This document shows, piece by piece, positions 6,544 to 11,899 of a DNA stretch of 11,899 nucleotides. The notes under the pieces were generated by a model. The model searched no databases. It was not told where the DNA came from and saw nothing but the letters and a program-made list of their open reading frames with translations. The first letter of the stretch is position 1; every line of letters begins with the position of its first letter. The stretch is from JBARCX01 sp049794535 (GTDB lineage Bacteria > Pseudomonadota > Gammaproteobacteria > Xanthomonadales > Rhodanobacteraceae). A program made the position numbers and the translations under genes. The stretch is taken from contig JBARCX010000185.1 of the NCBI GenBank assembly GCA_049794535.1, forward strand, positions 1 to 11,899, read 5' to 3'.

Positions 6544-7083
6544 ATGCGTAATCCTCTGCAAGAACAATTGCTCAAAGCCGGCCTGGTCAAGAAGGGCAAG
6601 GTGGATCAGGTCGCTCGTGAGCAGACGAAGCAACGTCAAGGCAAGGCACCCGCACCGGTCAGCACCGAACAGGTGGATGCGCAGCGCTTGCAGGCTGAAC
6701 GCGCCGAGCGTGATCGTGCGCTGGCGGCCGAGCGTAATGCGCAGAACCACGCCAATGAGCTGCGCGCTCAGATTCGCCAGATCGTCGAGGCGCACAAGAT
6801 CAAGCGTGAGGGTGAAATCGCTTATCGATTCACTGACGACGCCAAGATCCAAAGCGTGCTGGTCAACGATGTGCAACGCGCGCAATTGGCAAAAGGCACG
6901 CTGGTGATCGCCCGTCATGATCAGGGCTACGAATTACTGCCCCGCATCGCCGCCGAAAAGATCTATGCCCGTGACGCGACAGCCATCGTGCTGGACTACG
7001 GCGTTGCCGGAGCTGGCAATAATCAAGATGAAGAAGACGAGTACTACAAGCAGTTCCAGGTGCCTGACGATTTAACTTGGTAG
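6544..7083 (+). CDS. DUF2058 (YaiL-type) family protein
   Basis: The 179-residue product matches the DUF2058 family, whose E. coli member is YaiL. It starts with MRNPLQEQLLKAGLVKKGK. A highly charged, probably coiled-coil middle (about residues 40-85, rich in Arg, Gln, Glu and Ala) follows, then a globular part with IKREGEIAYRFTDD (86-99) and the family-typical end YYKQFQVPDDLTW. It is probably cytoplasmic and has been annotated as nucleoprotein or polynucleotide-associated, but its function is not established. There is no good Shine-Dalgarno before the ATG at 6544; the start is supported by the conserved N-terminus. The stop codon is only 4 nt from the stop of the convergent Nudix gene. Confidence 0.92.
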   Translation: MRNPLQEQLLKAGLVKKGKVDQVAREQTKQRQGKAPAPVSTEQVDAQRLQAERAERDRALAAERNAQNHANELRAQIRQIVEAHKIKREGEIAYRFTDDAKIQSVLVNDVQRAQLAKGTLVIARHDQGYELLPRIAAEKIYARDATAIVLDYGVAGAGNNQDEEDEYYKQFQVPDDLTW

Positions 7084-7087
7084 TTCG

Positions 7088-7504
7088 TCAGGCCGCATGG
7101 CAAGGTACGAACCCTGTTGCATGAAGCGTCGCAAGCGGTTGGAATAAGGGTTCTGGTAACTCCGACCAGCGAAACCACCGCCACTGCGAACACTTCGTTG
7201 GCTCGCATACGGCAGGTTCACCCTGGCTGCCGGCGGCCATAACGAACAGCGTGATGTAGTGCTTGCCTTCCGGCTGAAAAACCGTGCTTGTGTAGGGGCC
7301 TGGTGTTATGGCGTGAATTTCCAGCCCGGTTTCTTCGAGAACTTCTCGCGTAGCGCACTGCTCTGCCGTTTCGCCAAATTCCAAATGGCCCCCTGGCGGC
7401 GCCCATGTTCCAGCGCCAATCGAGCCCATACGTTGGCCGAGCAAGATCAAGCCGTCGCGCATAACGATGACGCCAACACCAACGAGCGGAGCTTTGCTCT
7501 CCAT
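7088..7504 (-). CDS. Nudix hydrolase, NUDT15-like nucleotide diphosphatase
   Basis: This 138-residue protein carries a complete Nudix box at residues 39-61: Gly39, Glu45, then REVLEETGL with the metal-binding glutamates at 54, 57 and 58. The preceding LLGQRMGSIGAGTWAPPGGH resembles human NUDT15, as do the later HYITLFV and EPTKCSQWRWFRWSELP. NUDT15 hydrolyses modified (d)NTPs to monophosphate and pyrophosphate. The bacterial protein is likely a cytoplasmic nucleotide-pool sanitiser or a pyrophosphohydrolase of related substrate; which nucleotide cannot be read from sequence. The start at 7504 has only a weak AAGAG-type ribosome site. Stops of this gene and the DUF2058 gene are nearly touching, so their transcripts probably overlap. 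Confidence 0.93.
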   Translation of the reverse strand: MESKAPLVGVGVIVMRDGLILLGQRMGSIGAGTWAPPGGHLEFGETAEQCATREVLEETGLEIHAITPGPYTSTVFQPEGKHYITLFVMAAGSQGEPAVCEPTKCSQWRWFRWSELPEPLFQPLATLHATGFVPCHAA

Positions 7505-7566
7505 AACGGGAATCTCTTGCGACCAGATGCTTATCTTGGCGAATCTGTACCGGTACGCAAATAGTC

Positions 7567-7581
7567 CGAGCGTTCCGCTCG
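7567..7581 (-). terminator. Short GC hairpin after the small-peptide gene
   Basis: CGAGCG (7567-7572) and CGCTCG (7576-7581) enclose a 3-nt loop, 21 bp beyond the stop of the leftward 51-residue peptide gene and upstream of the Nudix gene. No T tract follows on the minus strand, so it is at best a weak terminator; readthrough into the Nudix gene is possible. Confidence 0.3.
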
Positions 7582-7602
7582 CTTGATGTTTCTATTCATG
7601 AT

Positions 7603-7758
7603 TCAGCCGGCCGTGCTCACCACCGCTGCTACAGGGGCATGGCTTACAGCGATGTTGGACGTCGCAGTGTGAGCAGTGAGCATGGAACCCAGGGCCAGCA
7701 GGCAGACCAACAGGCTGGCGGTAAACAGGCTGTGCATCATCAGGTTTTCGAATTTCAT
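7603..7758 (-). CDS. 51-residue exported or membrane peptide behind a sigma54 promoter
   Basis: The ATG at 7758 has a GGAG site about 7-8 nt upstream and opens a 51-codon gene. The product begins MKFENLMMH and runs through a hydrophobic segment (residues 10-28, SLFTASLLVCLLALGSMLT). A short Ala/Val/Ser/Thr-rich tail, HTATSNIAVSHAPVAAVVST, follows, then a final Ala-Gly. It could be a secreted peptide with cleavage after LTA, leaving about 22 residues, or a single-pass membrane peptide. The frame extends upstream to 7977, but that region is the promoter. I recognise no family. The strong sigma54 promoter at 7803-7818 and the upstream palindrome cluster argue that it is a real, tightly regulated gene. 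Its function is unknown. Confidence 0.75.
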   Translation of the reverse strand: MKFENLMMHSLFTASLLVCLLALGSMLTAHTATSNIAVSHAPVAAVVSTAG

Positions 7759-7802
7759 GGTGGTTCTCCGCGAGTTAGGAATAAAGCCTTTGATAGGTAT
7801 AT

Positions 7803-7818
7803 GGCAAGGCTCGTGCCA
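7803..7818 (-). promoter_or_regulatory. Sigma54 (RpoN) -24/-12 promoter for the 51-residue peptide gene
   Basis: On the minus strand the sequence reads TGGCAC (7818-7813), a 5-bp spacer GAGCC, then TTGCC (7807-7803). The invariant GG and GC dinucleotides are exactly 12 bp apart, matching the RpoN consensus TGGCAC-N5-TTGCA at all but the last base. The predicted transcription start is near 7792, giving a leader of about 34 nt before the ATG at 7758. Sigma54 promoters always need an AAA+ enhancer-binding activator; a candidate binding region lies upstream at 7886-7944. Confidence 0.85.
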
Positions 7819-7885
7819 ATGACTCGAATCCCTGGAAAGGCGCATTCTTGAGCCATTTCTTCCGTTGCCTTGCGGCATGAGGGAC

Positions 7886-7944
7886 TGTCCGCGGACGGTA
7901 TCGATGTTTGTCCGGACATGGCTCGGACAGCGGACACGGTGTCC
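7886..7944. promoter_or_regulatory. Cluster of TGTCCG/CGGACA palindromes, candidate enhancer
   Basis: Within 59 bp there are three dyads built from one half-site. GTCCGCGGAC is perfect at 7887-7896, TGTCCGGACA is perfect at 7909-7918, and GGACAC/GTGTCC spans 7932-7944 around one central base. Two direct CGGACA half-sites at 7924-7929 and 7931-7936 lie 7 bp apart. The cluster is about 70-125 bp upstream of the sigma54 -24 box, the usual distance for an enhancer bound by an NtrC-type activator. It also lies upstream of the rightward alpha/beta hydrolase and could serve both. The rest of the 336-bp gap (7759-8094) shows only a weak CTGACA/TATAGC pair at 19 bp spacing (7969-7999) toward the hydrolase. 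Confidence 0.75.
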
Positions 7945-8094
7945 ACGCGATGGCTTTCTACTTATTTGCTGACACAACGCATGACCTGTGCCCTATAGCG
8001 GTGTTCTTTACGACTAAACACACTGGCTGTGCCCGGGGGCGTTCTATTTGTCCAGCTCCGGAAACACCCATGTCCGAAAGCGAATTCGAAGAAC

Positions 8095-9126
8095 ATGCAA
8101 TCACCCAGGTTCAGAGCTTCAACGCTTTTTTGCATGCTGCTTTCGATGACAGCACACGCCGCGACTTCCGCGAATTCGCTTTCAGTACCTGCAAAAAACT
8201 ACCTTCAGCCTCAGCGTCTGGTTTACGTTGAATCGGATCGAAAGCTCAATCTCTTCTGCATGGGGCATGGTGCGCCGACGGTACTGCTGGACTCGGGGCT
8301 TGGTGACTCGTCGCTATCCTGGCGTCAGGTGCAGGGCGAGCTCTCGAAGCGCACGCGCGTCTGTTCGTTTGATCGGGCGGGTTATGGATTCAGTGATCCG
8401 GCTCATCGACCTTCGACTGCGCAAGCCGCGGTTGACGATATGTCGGCGTTGATCGACAACGCACAGCTTGGAACGCCGATCATTTTGGTTGCCCATTCTC
8501 TTGGCGGTATGCAGGCGCTGCTATTCGCTTTTGAGAGGCCGCAACTCGTGGCGGGCATGGTGCTCGTCGATCCGGCCTATCCCGGTCAGCCACAAACAGG
8601 TGGCGATGCCCTTCAGCTCAAAGCCAATCGCGCTTGTCTTGCAGCGGCCGAGGCCGGTGCGCTGACCGGAGCCGTGCCAGATGCTCTCCAACATTGTCTC
8701 GATGATCCGAAGAATCCGGATAGCGTGTTGCACAGCGCATTGAATCGACAATGGTCACGCACCCAGACAAACGCCGCGCGGCTCTCGGAGGCAGAGACGC
8801 TTCACATCAAGGACAGCAACGGCCACTCGGAAGATGATCGTGAGCTCATCGCACATTGGCACAAGCTTGGAGCGATGCCACTCGTGGTGCTATCCGCGGG
8901 AACGGTTTGGTCAGCCACCGATAGCATGACCACGGCCGAGGCCAGCGCCAAATGGGCGCAGCATATTGAAGGGCATAAACGTCTGGCTGCCTTGTCATCG
9001 CAGGGGCGAGATATCGTTGTGCCCGATACCACGCACTACATCCAACAGATCAAGCCACAAGTGGTGATAGATGCTGTTGACAAGGTGCTTGTTGCGGCAA
9101 GGGTCAACAGTAGCCAAAAGAACTAG
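8095..9126 (+). CDS. Secreted alpha/beta-fold hydrolase
   Basis: With the start at ATG 8095 the protein has 343 residues. It opens with a signal peptide (MQSPRFRASTLFCMLLSM, cleavage near TAHA-A), so the enzyme should act in the periplasm or outside. The alpha/beta-hydrolase core shows TVLLDSGLGDSSLSW, SFDRAGYGFSDP, the nucleophile elbow VAHSLGGM (Ser135) and a late histidine in PDTTHYIQ (His314). The catalytic acid is not obvious. Several cysteines could form disulfides after export. The frame extends to a GTG at 8029, but that would bury the signal peptide. The ribosome site before 8095 is poor (GAAGA 2 nt away), so the start rests on the signal peptide. The substrate is unknown; esterase or aminopeptidase-like activity is possible. 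It is divergent from the sigma54-controlled small-peptide gene. Confidence 0.87.
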   Translation: MQSPRFRASTLFCMLLSMTAHAATSANSLSVPAKNYLQPQRLVYVESDRKLNLFCMGHGAPTVLLDSGLGDSSLSWRQVQGELSKRTRVCSFDRAGYGFSDPAHRPSTAQAAVDDMSALIDNAQLGTPIILVAHSLGGMQALLFAFERPQLVAGMVLVDPAYPGQPQTGGDALQLKANRACLAAAEAGALTGAVPDALQHCLDDPKNPDSVLHSALNRQWSRTQTNAARLSEAETLHIKDSNGHSEDDRELIAHWHKLGAMPLVVLSAGTVWSATDSMTTAEASAKWAQHIEGHKRLAALSSQGRDIVVPDTTHYIQQIKPQVVIDAVDKVLVAARVNSSQKN

Positions 9127-9361
9127 CGCACTTGGAACCTGTTCAACATCGATGGGATGACAACGGACATACAAGCATCGCGACGCCAAGGCATTGATCG
9201 TGGGATTGAAGACCCATCTGAAGTAATCGCTAAGGAATCTGTCATCAGGCTGTCGCACCGGTAGCGCGAAACTCGGCGACACCGTTGCGAGCATGCGGCC
9301 CTTGTGGGGCTGGAGCAGCAGAGCAGCGGCTTAGGCCAGCCCGACGGAGGCAGGAGGGGGC
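9127..9361. other. Gap between hydrolase and response regulator, no supported gene
   Basis: This 235-bp gap holds no gene I can support. The hydrolase frame continues open for 45 codons past its TAG to a TAG at 9262-9264, without similarity that I recognise. Purine-rich GGAGG-type sequence at 9346-9358 is the strong ribosome site of the response regulator. No convincing promoter hexamers were found. An 8-bp inverted repeat, CTGTTGAC (9074-9081) and GTCAACAG (9103-9110), just before the hydrolase stop may act as a 3' structure. Confidence 0.5.
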
Positions 9362-10039
9362 ATGAAGATCCTGCTGGTGGAAGACGACCACGAAACAGCC
9401 AACTACTTGAAGGCAAGCCTTTCAGGTGCGGAGCAATTCGTCGATTGCGCAGCGGATGGCTCGGCGGGCTGGCTCATGGCCACCACGCGGGAATACGACT
9501 TGCTGGTTGTCGATCGCATGCTGCCGCATACCGATGGCATATCGCTGATACGCAACCTGCGCGCGCTGGGAAAGCGGATGCCGGTGCTCATGCTGTCGGC
9601 ACTCGGCGAGTCTGATTCGCGCGTGGAAGGCCTGAATGCCGGCGCGGACGACTATCTCGGAAAGCCTTTCGCGATGAACGAACTCAAGGCGCGTGTTGGC
9701 GCCCTGGCGCGCAGGCAGCCATTGGTGGAAGCACACACCCGGCTAAGCGTGGGCGATCTGCAGATGAACCTGATCAGTCGCGAAGTGTGTCGCGGACAGA
9801 GCATCATCGAACTGCAGCCGCGCGAGTTTCGCCTGCTCGAGTACCTGATGGTGCAGGCCGGCAAGGTGGTGACGCGATCGATGCTGCTGGAGCATGTCTG
9901 GGAGTTCAACTTCGATCCACAGACCAGCCTGGTCGAGACGCATATCAGCCGGCTGCGCGCCAAAATCGATCGCGGCTATAACGTTGCGCTGCTGCACACG
10001 ATACGTGGCACGGGATATTGCCTACGTGCGCCCGATTAG
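9362..10039 (+). CDS. OmpR/PhoB-family response regulator
   Basis: This 225-residue regulator has an N-terminal receiver domain with the acidic pair in LLVEDDH (Asp8, Asp9), the phosphoacceptor in VVDRMLP (Asp51), the switch residue Ser79 and the conserved Lys101 in GKPF. A C-terminal OmpR-type winged helix (about 125-225) follows, with ELQPREFRLLEYL and the recognition helix region TSLVETHISRLRAKI. It ends in the typical HTIRGTGYCL. Phosphorylation by the adjacent kinase should drive dimerisation and DNA binding. A very strong GGAGG-rich ribosome site precedes the ATG. The kinase gene begins 4 nt after the stop, so the two form an operon. The likely target, by position, is the TonB-dependent receptor gene downstream. 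Confidence 0.96.
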   Translation: MKILLVEDDHETANYLKASLSGAEQFVDCAADGSAGWLMATTREYDLLVVDRMLPHTDGISLIRNLRALGKRMPVLMLSALGESDSRVEGLNAGADDYLGKPFAMNELKARVGALARRQPLVEAHTRLSVGDLQMNLISREVCRGQSIIELQPREFRLLEYLMVQAGKVVTRSMLLEHVWEFNFDPQTSLVETHISRLRAKIDRGYNVALLHTIRGTGYCLRAPD

Positions 10040-10043
10040 CTTT

Positions 10044-11375
10044 ATGCGAACCGCGACGTTTCGCGTCGCACTACTGCAGGCCCTGTTGTTCGCCCTTGTC
10101 GTCGCCGGACTTTTTGGTCTGGTCTGGCGCGAGATCCACAGCTACGTGGCCGATCAGTTGCGCACCGCCGTTGAGGTTGAAACCGCCAGCCTGCGTGAGG
10201 CGGCACGGGCCGGAACACTCGAGTTGCAGCTGCGCCAGCGGCTTGCCGTGATACCGGTGGGGCCGGATTACTACTTGCTGTCCGATGCGAGCGGCAACCG
10301 CATGGTGGGCAATCTGCTCTACCGCCCGCAGGTGGCGGGATGGCAGAGCGTGCCGTTTCATGGAGCACATGGACGACACAAGGGGCATGCGAATCGCGTC
10401 GATCTCTACGTCACTGCGCTCGGCGATGGACGATGGCTGACCGTGGGCCGCGATAATCGCGATATCGGCGAGCTCGACGAAAACCTGGGGCGTTACTTTT
10501 TCTTCAGTGTGCGCGTGGCCATTCTCTTCGCTCTGCTATCGGGCGGCATCGCGGGTCATATTTTCGTCAAATCCGTGGATCGCATCAGTGCGCGTGCCGA
10601 GCGCATCGTGGCCGGTGAGGAGCCGGGGCCTTTGCGGCTAGAGCGAGGTGGTGTCGAGTTTGTGCGGTTGGCGGGGCGCCTCAATCGCATCCTCCACCGA
10701 ATGCGCACGTTGATGGAAAACATGCGGCAGGTATCCAACGACATCGCGCACGATCTGCGAACCCCGCTGACACGATTGCGTCAGCGGCTGGAATCAGTTT
10801 CCGCACCAGGACAAGACCCCGCACTGCAACGTGCGGCGATCGAGCAATCAATTGTCGAAGTGGATGGTGTGCTGGCAACGTTTGGTGCTCTGTTGCGCAT
10901 TTCTCGCATCCAGGCACGGGAGCGCCAGGCAGGTTTTGCACAGATCAATCTGTCCGACCTGTTCGCATCGATGGCCGATGTCTACGGACCGGTTGCCGAA
11001 GATAGTGGGCGCTCTGTGAATGCCAGCGTGCAACCTGATCTCAGTTTCAACGGGGATCGCGCATTGCTGACGCAAATGCTCTCCAACCTGATCGAAAACG
11101 CCATTCACCATACGCCGGAGGGGACACGCATCACGCTATCGTTGAATGCAACCAAGGCCGGCGTCGTCGGATGTGTTGAAGATACTGGCGTGGGGATTCC
11201 GGCAGACGAACATAAGCGTGTCTTTGATCGCTTCGTGCGGTTGGACAGCAGCCGCACCTCACCGGGTAGTGGGCTCGGGCTGGCGTTGGTGGCCGCTATT
11301 GCCGACCTGCATCGCGTACGGATTACCTTGCTGGATCGGCAGCCCGGTCTGGCTGTCGTGATGCGCTTCGCATGA
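10044..11375 (+). CDS. Membrane sensor histidine kinase with His-rich sensor loop
   Basis: The 443-residue kinase has TM1 at about 6-27, an extracytoplasmic domain of about 120 residues and TM2 at about 151-175. After these come a HAMP linker, a HisKA domain with the phospho-histidine in SNDIAHDLRTPLTRL (His236), and an HATPase domain. The HATPase domain has the N box NLIENAIHH (348-356), G1 box DTGVGIP (380-386) and G2 box GSGLGLAL (408-415). The sensor domain contains four histidines spaced every third residue (106, 109, 112, 115) and an ExxE (143-146) just before TM2, both suggestive of metal binding. The ATG at 10044 lacks a clear ribosome site. A GTG at 10026, overlapping the regulator gene, is an in-frame alternative adding six residues. 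The longer frame from 9894 lies within the regulator gene and is not credible. Confidence 0.95.
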   Translation: MRTATFRVALLQALLFALVVAGLFGLVWREIHSYVADQLRTAVEVETASLREAARAGTLELQLRQRLAVIPVGPDYYLLSDASGNRMVGNLLYRPQVAGWQSVPFHGAHGRHKGHANRVDLYVTALGDGRWLTVGRDNRDIGELDENLGRYFFFSVRVAILFALLSGGIAGHIFVKSVDRISARAERIVAGEEPGPLRLERGGVEFVRLAGRLNRILHRMRTLMENMRQVSNDIAHDLRTPLTRLRQRLESVSAPGQDPALQRAAIEQSIVEVDGVLATFGALLRISRIQARERQAGFAQINLSDLFASMADVYGPVAEDSGRSVNASVQPDLSFNGDRALLTQMLSNLIENAIHHTPEGTRITLSLNATKAGVVGCVEDTGVGIPADEHKRVFDRFVRLDSSRTSPGSGLGLALVAAIADLHRVRITLLDRQPGLAVVMRFA

Positions 11376-11386
11376 TGACGAAACAT

Positions 11387-11414
11387 CCTGCGGCATGGCC
11401 GTGACGCCGGCAGG
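11387..11414. terminator. Weak inverted repeat after the kinase gene
   Basis: CCTGC then GGC (11387-11394) can pair with GCC, a bulged G, then GCAGG ending at 11414, 11 bp past the kinase stop. There is no T tract on the plus strand. It may slow readthrough into the receptor gene, but the receptor may equally be part of the same transcript. A 7-bp repeat CGAATGA (11496-11502) / TCATTCG (11523-11529) sits just upstream of the receptor start and might be an operator. Confidence 0.25.
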
Positions 11415-11546
11415 AACAAAGCTTACCGATCCGTATGCTGGCTGCATTCTCGCTGTCATCCCCCCCACCTAGCTTGCATCGAATACGCACGGCACCGAAT
11501 GAGTTGCCGCTGCCGCATCGCTTCATTCGATTCAAGGGGTCGGGAA

Positions 11547-11899
11547 ATGTCACTTGCACAGGCTTGCAGGCTTGGACTGGGTTTGATCGCGCTGTCGCTA
11601 CCGGCATTGGCGCTGGCTGCCGATCCGGCACTGAGTGGGCACATCGAGATGGAGGTTGCCACTAGCCATCAACCCGCTGCCGGCGCCCGCATTGAGGTAC
11701 GTGAGGCGAAGGTGGCGACTACCACGGATGGCAATGGCGATTACGTACTGCCGAACCTGGCGCCTGGCGTCTACACCGTCATCGTGAACGTGAAGGGGCA
11801 GCGTCCGGTGCAGCGCAAAGTCACCATCGCCGCGGGCGGTCCGGCGGTGGAGAATTTCTTGATCGGCGCGGATATGAAATCGCTCGACCAGGTCAATGT
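11547..11899 (+). CDS. TonB-dependent receptor N-terminus (carboxypeptidase-regulatory-like domain), truncated by window
   Basis: The ATG at 11547 follows a GGGG/GGGA ribosome site, and the frame stays open for 117 codons to the window edge. Residues 1-24 are a signal peptide (hydrophobic LGLGLIALSLPALALA, cleavage before ADP). A beta-sandwich of the carboxypeptidase-regulatory-like type follows at about residues 28-108, with AGARIEVREAKVATTTDGNG and YVLPNLAPGVYTV. The segment then reads LIGADMKSLDQVNV, which looks like a TonB-box/linker leading to the plug. This layout is typical of outer-membrane TonB-dependent transporters in Xanthomonadales. The substrate cannot be told because the plug and barrel are outside the window. 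Its position after a two-component operon suggests control by it. Confidence 0.82.
   Translation, partial: MSLAQACRLGLGLIALSLPALALAADPALSGHIEMEVATSHQPAAGARIEVREAKVATTTDGNGDYVLPNLAPGVYTVIVNVKGQRPVQRKVTIAAGGPAVENFLIGADMKSLDQVN

Noticed and set aside
7945..7966. Possible rightward sigma54 element around TGGCTT...TTTGCT upstream of the hydrolase
   Set aside because: The GG and GC pairs are 16 bp apart rather than the required 12, so it does not fit an RpoN promoter.
8071..8232. Alternative rightward frame of 53 codons starting at ATG 8071 with an acidic N-terminus
   Set aside because: It overlaps out of frame with the signal peptide and first strand of the hydrolase, which form a coherent exported enzyme. 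No better ribosome site supports it.
8995..9294. Leftward 99-codon frame in the gap before the response regulator, considered as a transposase remnant
   Set aside because: I see no transposase motifs, terminal inverted repeats or target duplications, so a mobile-element call cannot be supported.

Overview
The window looks like chromosomal DNA of a moderately GC-rich gammaproteobacterium, most likely Xanthomonadales and probably Rhodanobacteraceae (Rhodanobacter, Dyella or Luteibacter type). This is inferred from codon and base use, from the pairing of a phenylalanine hydroxylase with a divergent Lrp/AsnC regulator, from the DUF2058 and DUF3820 proteins, and from a TonB-dependent receptor with a carboxypeptidase-regulatory-like N-terminus beside a two-component system. 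No rRNA, tRNA, CRISPR array or intact mobile element was seen.

Left part (1-5037): a leftward, window-truncated gene for a small exported protein with a CxxC motif comes first, with a strong palindrome in its leader. Leftward phhA (phenylalanine 4-hydroxylase) follows, closed by a clear intrinsic terminator and divergent from an Lrp/AsnC regulator that probably controls it. Then comes a rightward, translationally coupled pair, a PlsC-type acyltransferase and a YheT-type alpha/beta hydrolase, and then a PhzF-family isomerase.

Middle part (5038-7504): an apparently orphan sigma70-type promoter and hairpins lie in the gap after the PhzF gene. A leftward 2-oxoglutarate/Fe(II) prolyl-hydroxylase-like oxygenase and a leftward DUF3820 protein follow. 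The DUF3820 gene is divergent from a DUF2058 (YaiL-type) gene, which converges with a NUDT15-like Nudix hydrolase, leaving only 4 nt between stop codons.

Right part (7505-11899): a 51-residue exported or membrane peptide is encoded leftward behind a textbook sigma54 (-24/-12) promoter. About 70-125 bp further upstream is a dense cluster of TGTCCG/CGGACA palindromes that looks like an enhancer for a bacterial enhancer-binding protein not encoded in this window. This is the most unusual system in the window. A secreted alpha/beta hydrolase is divergent from it. An OmpR-type response regulator and a membrane histidine kinase follow. The kinase's extracytoplasmic domain carries an HxxHxxHxxH run. 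The start of a TonB-dependent receptor lies just downstream, suggesting a metal- or nutrient-responsive uptake locus.
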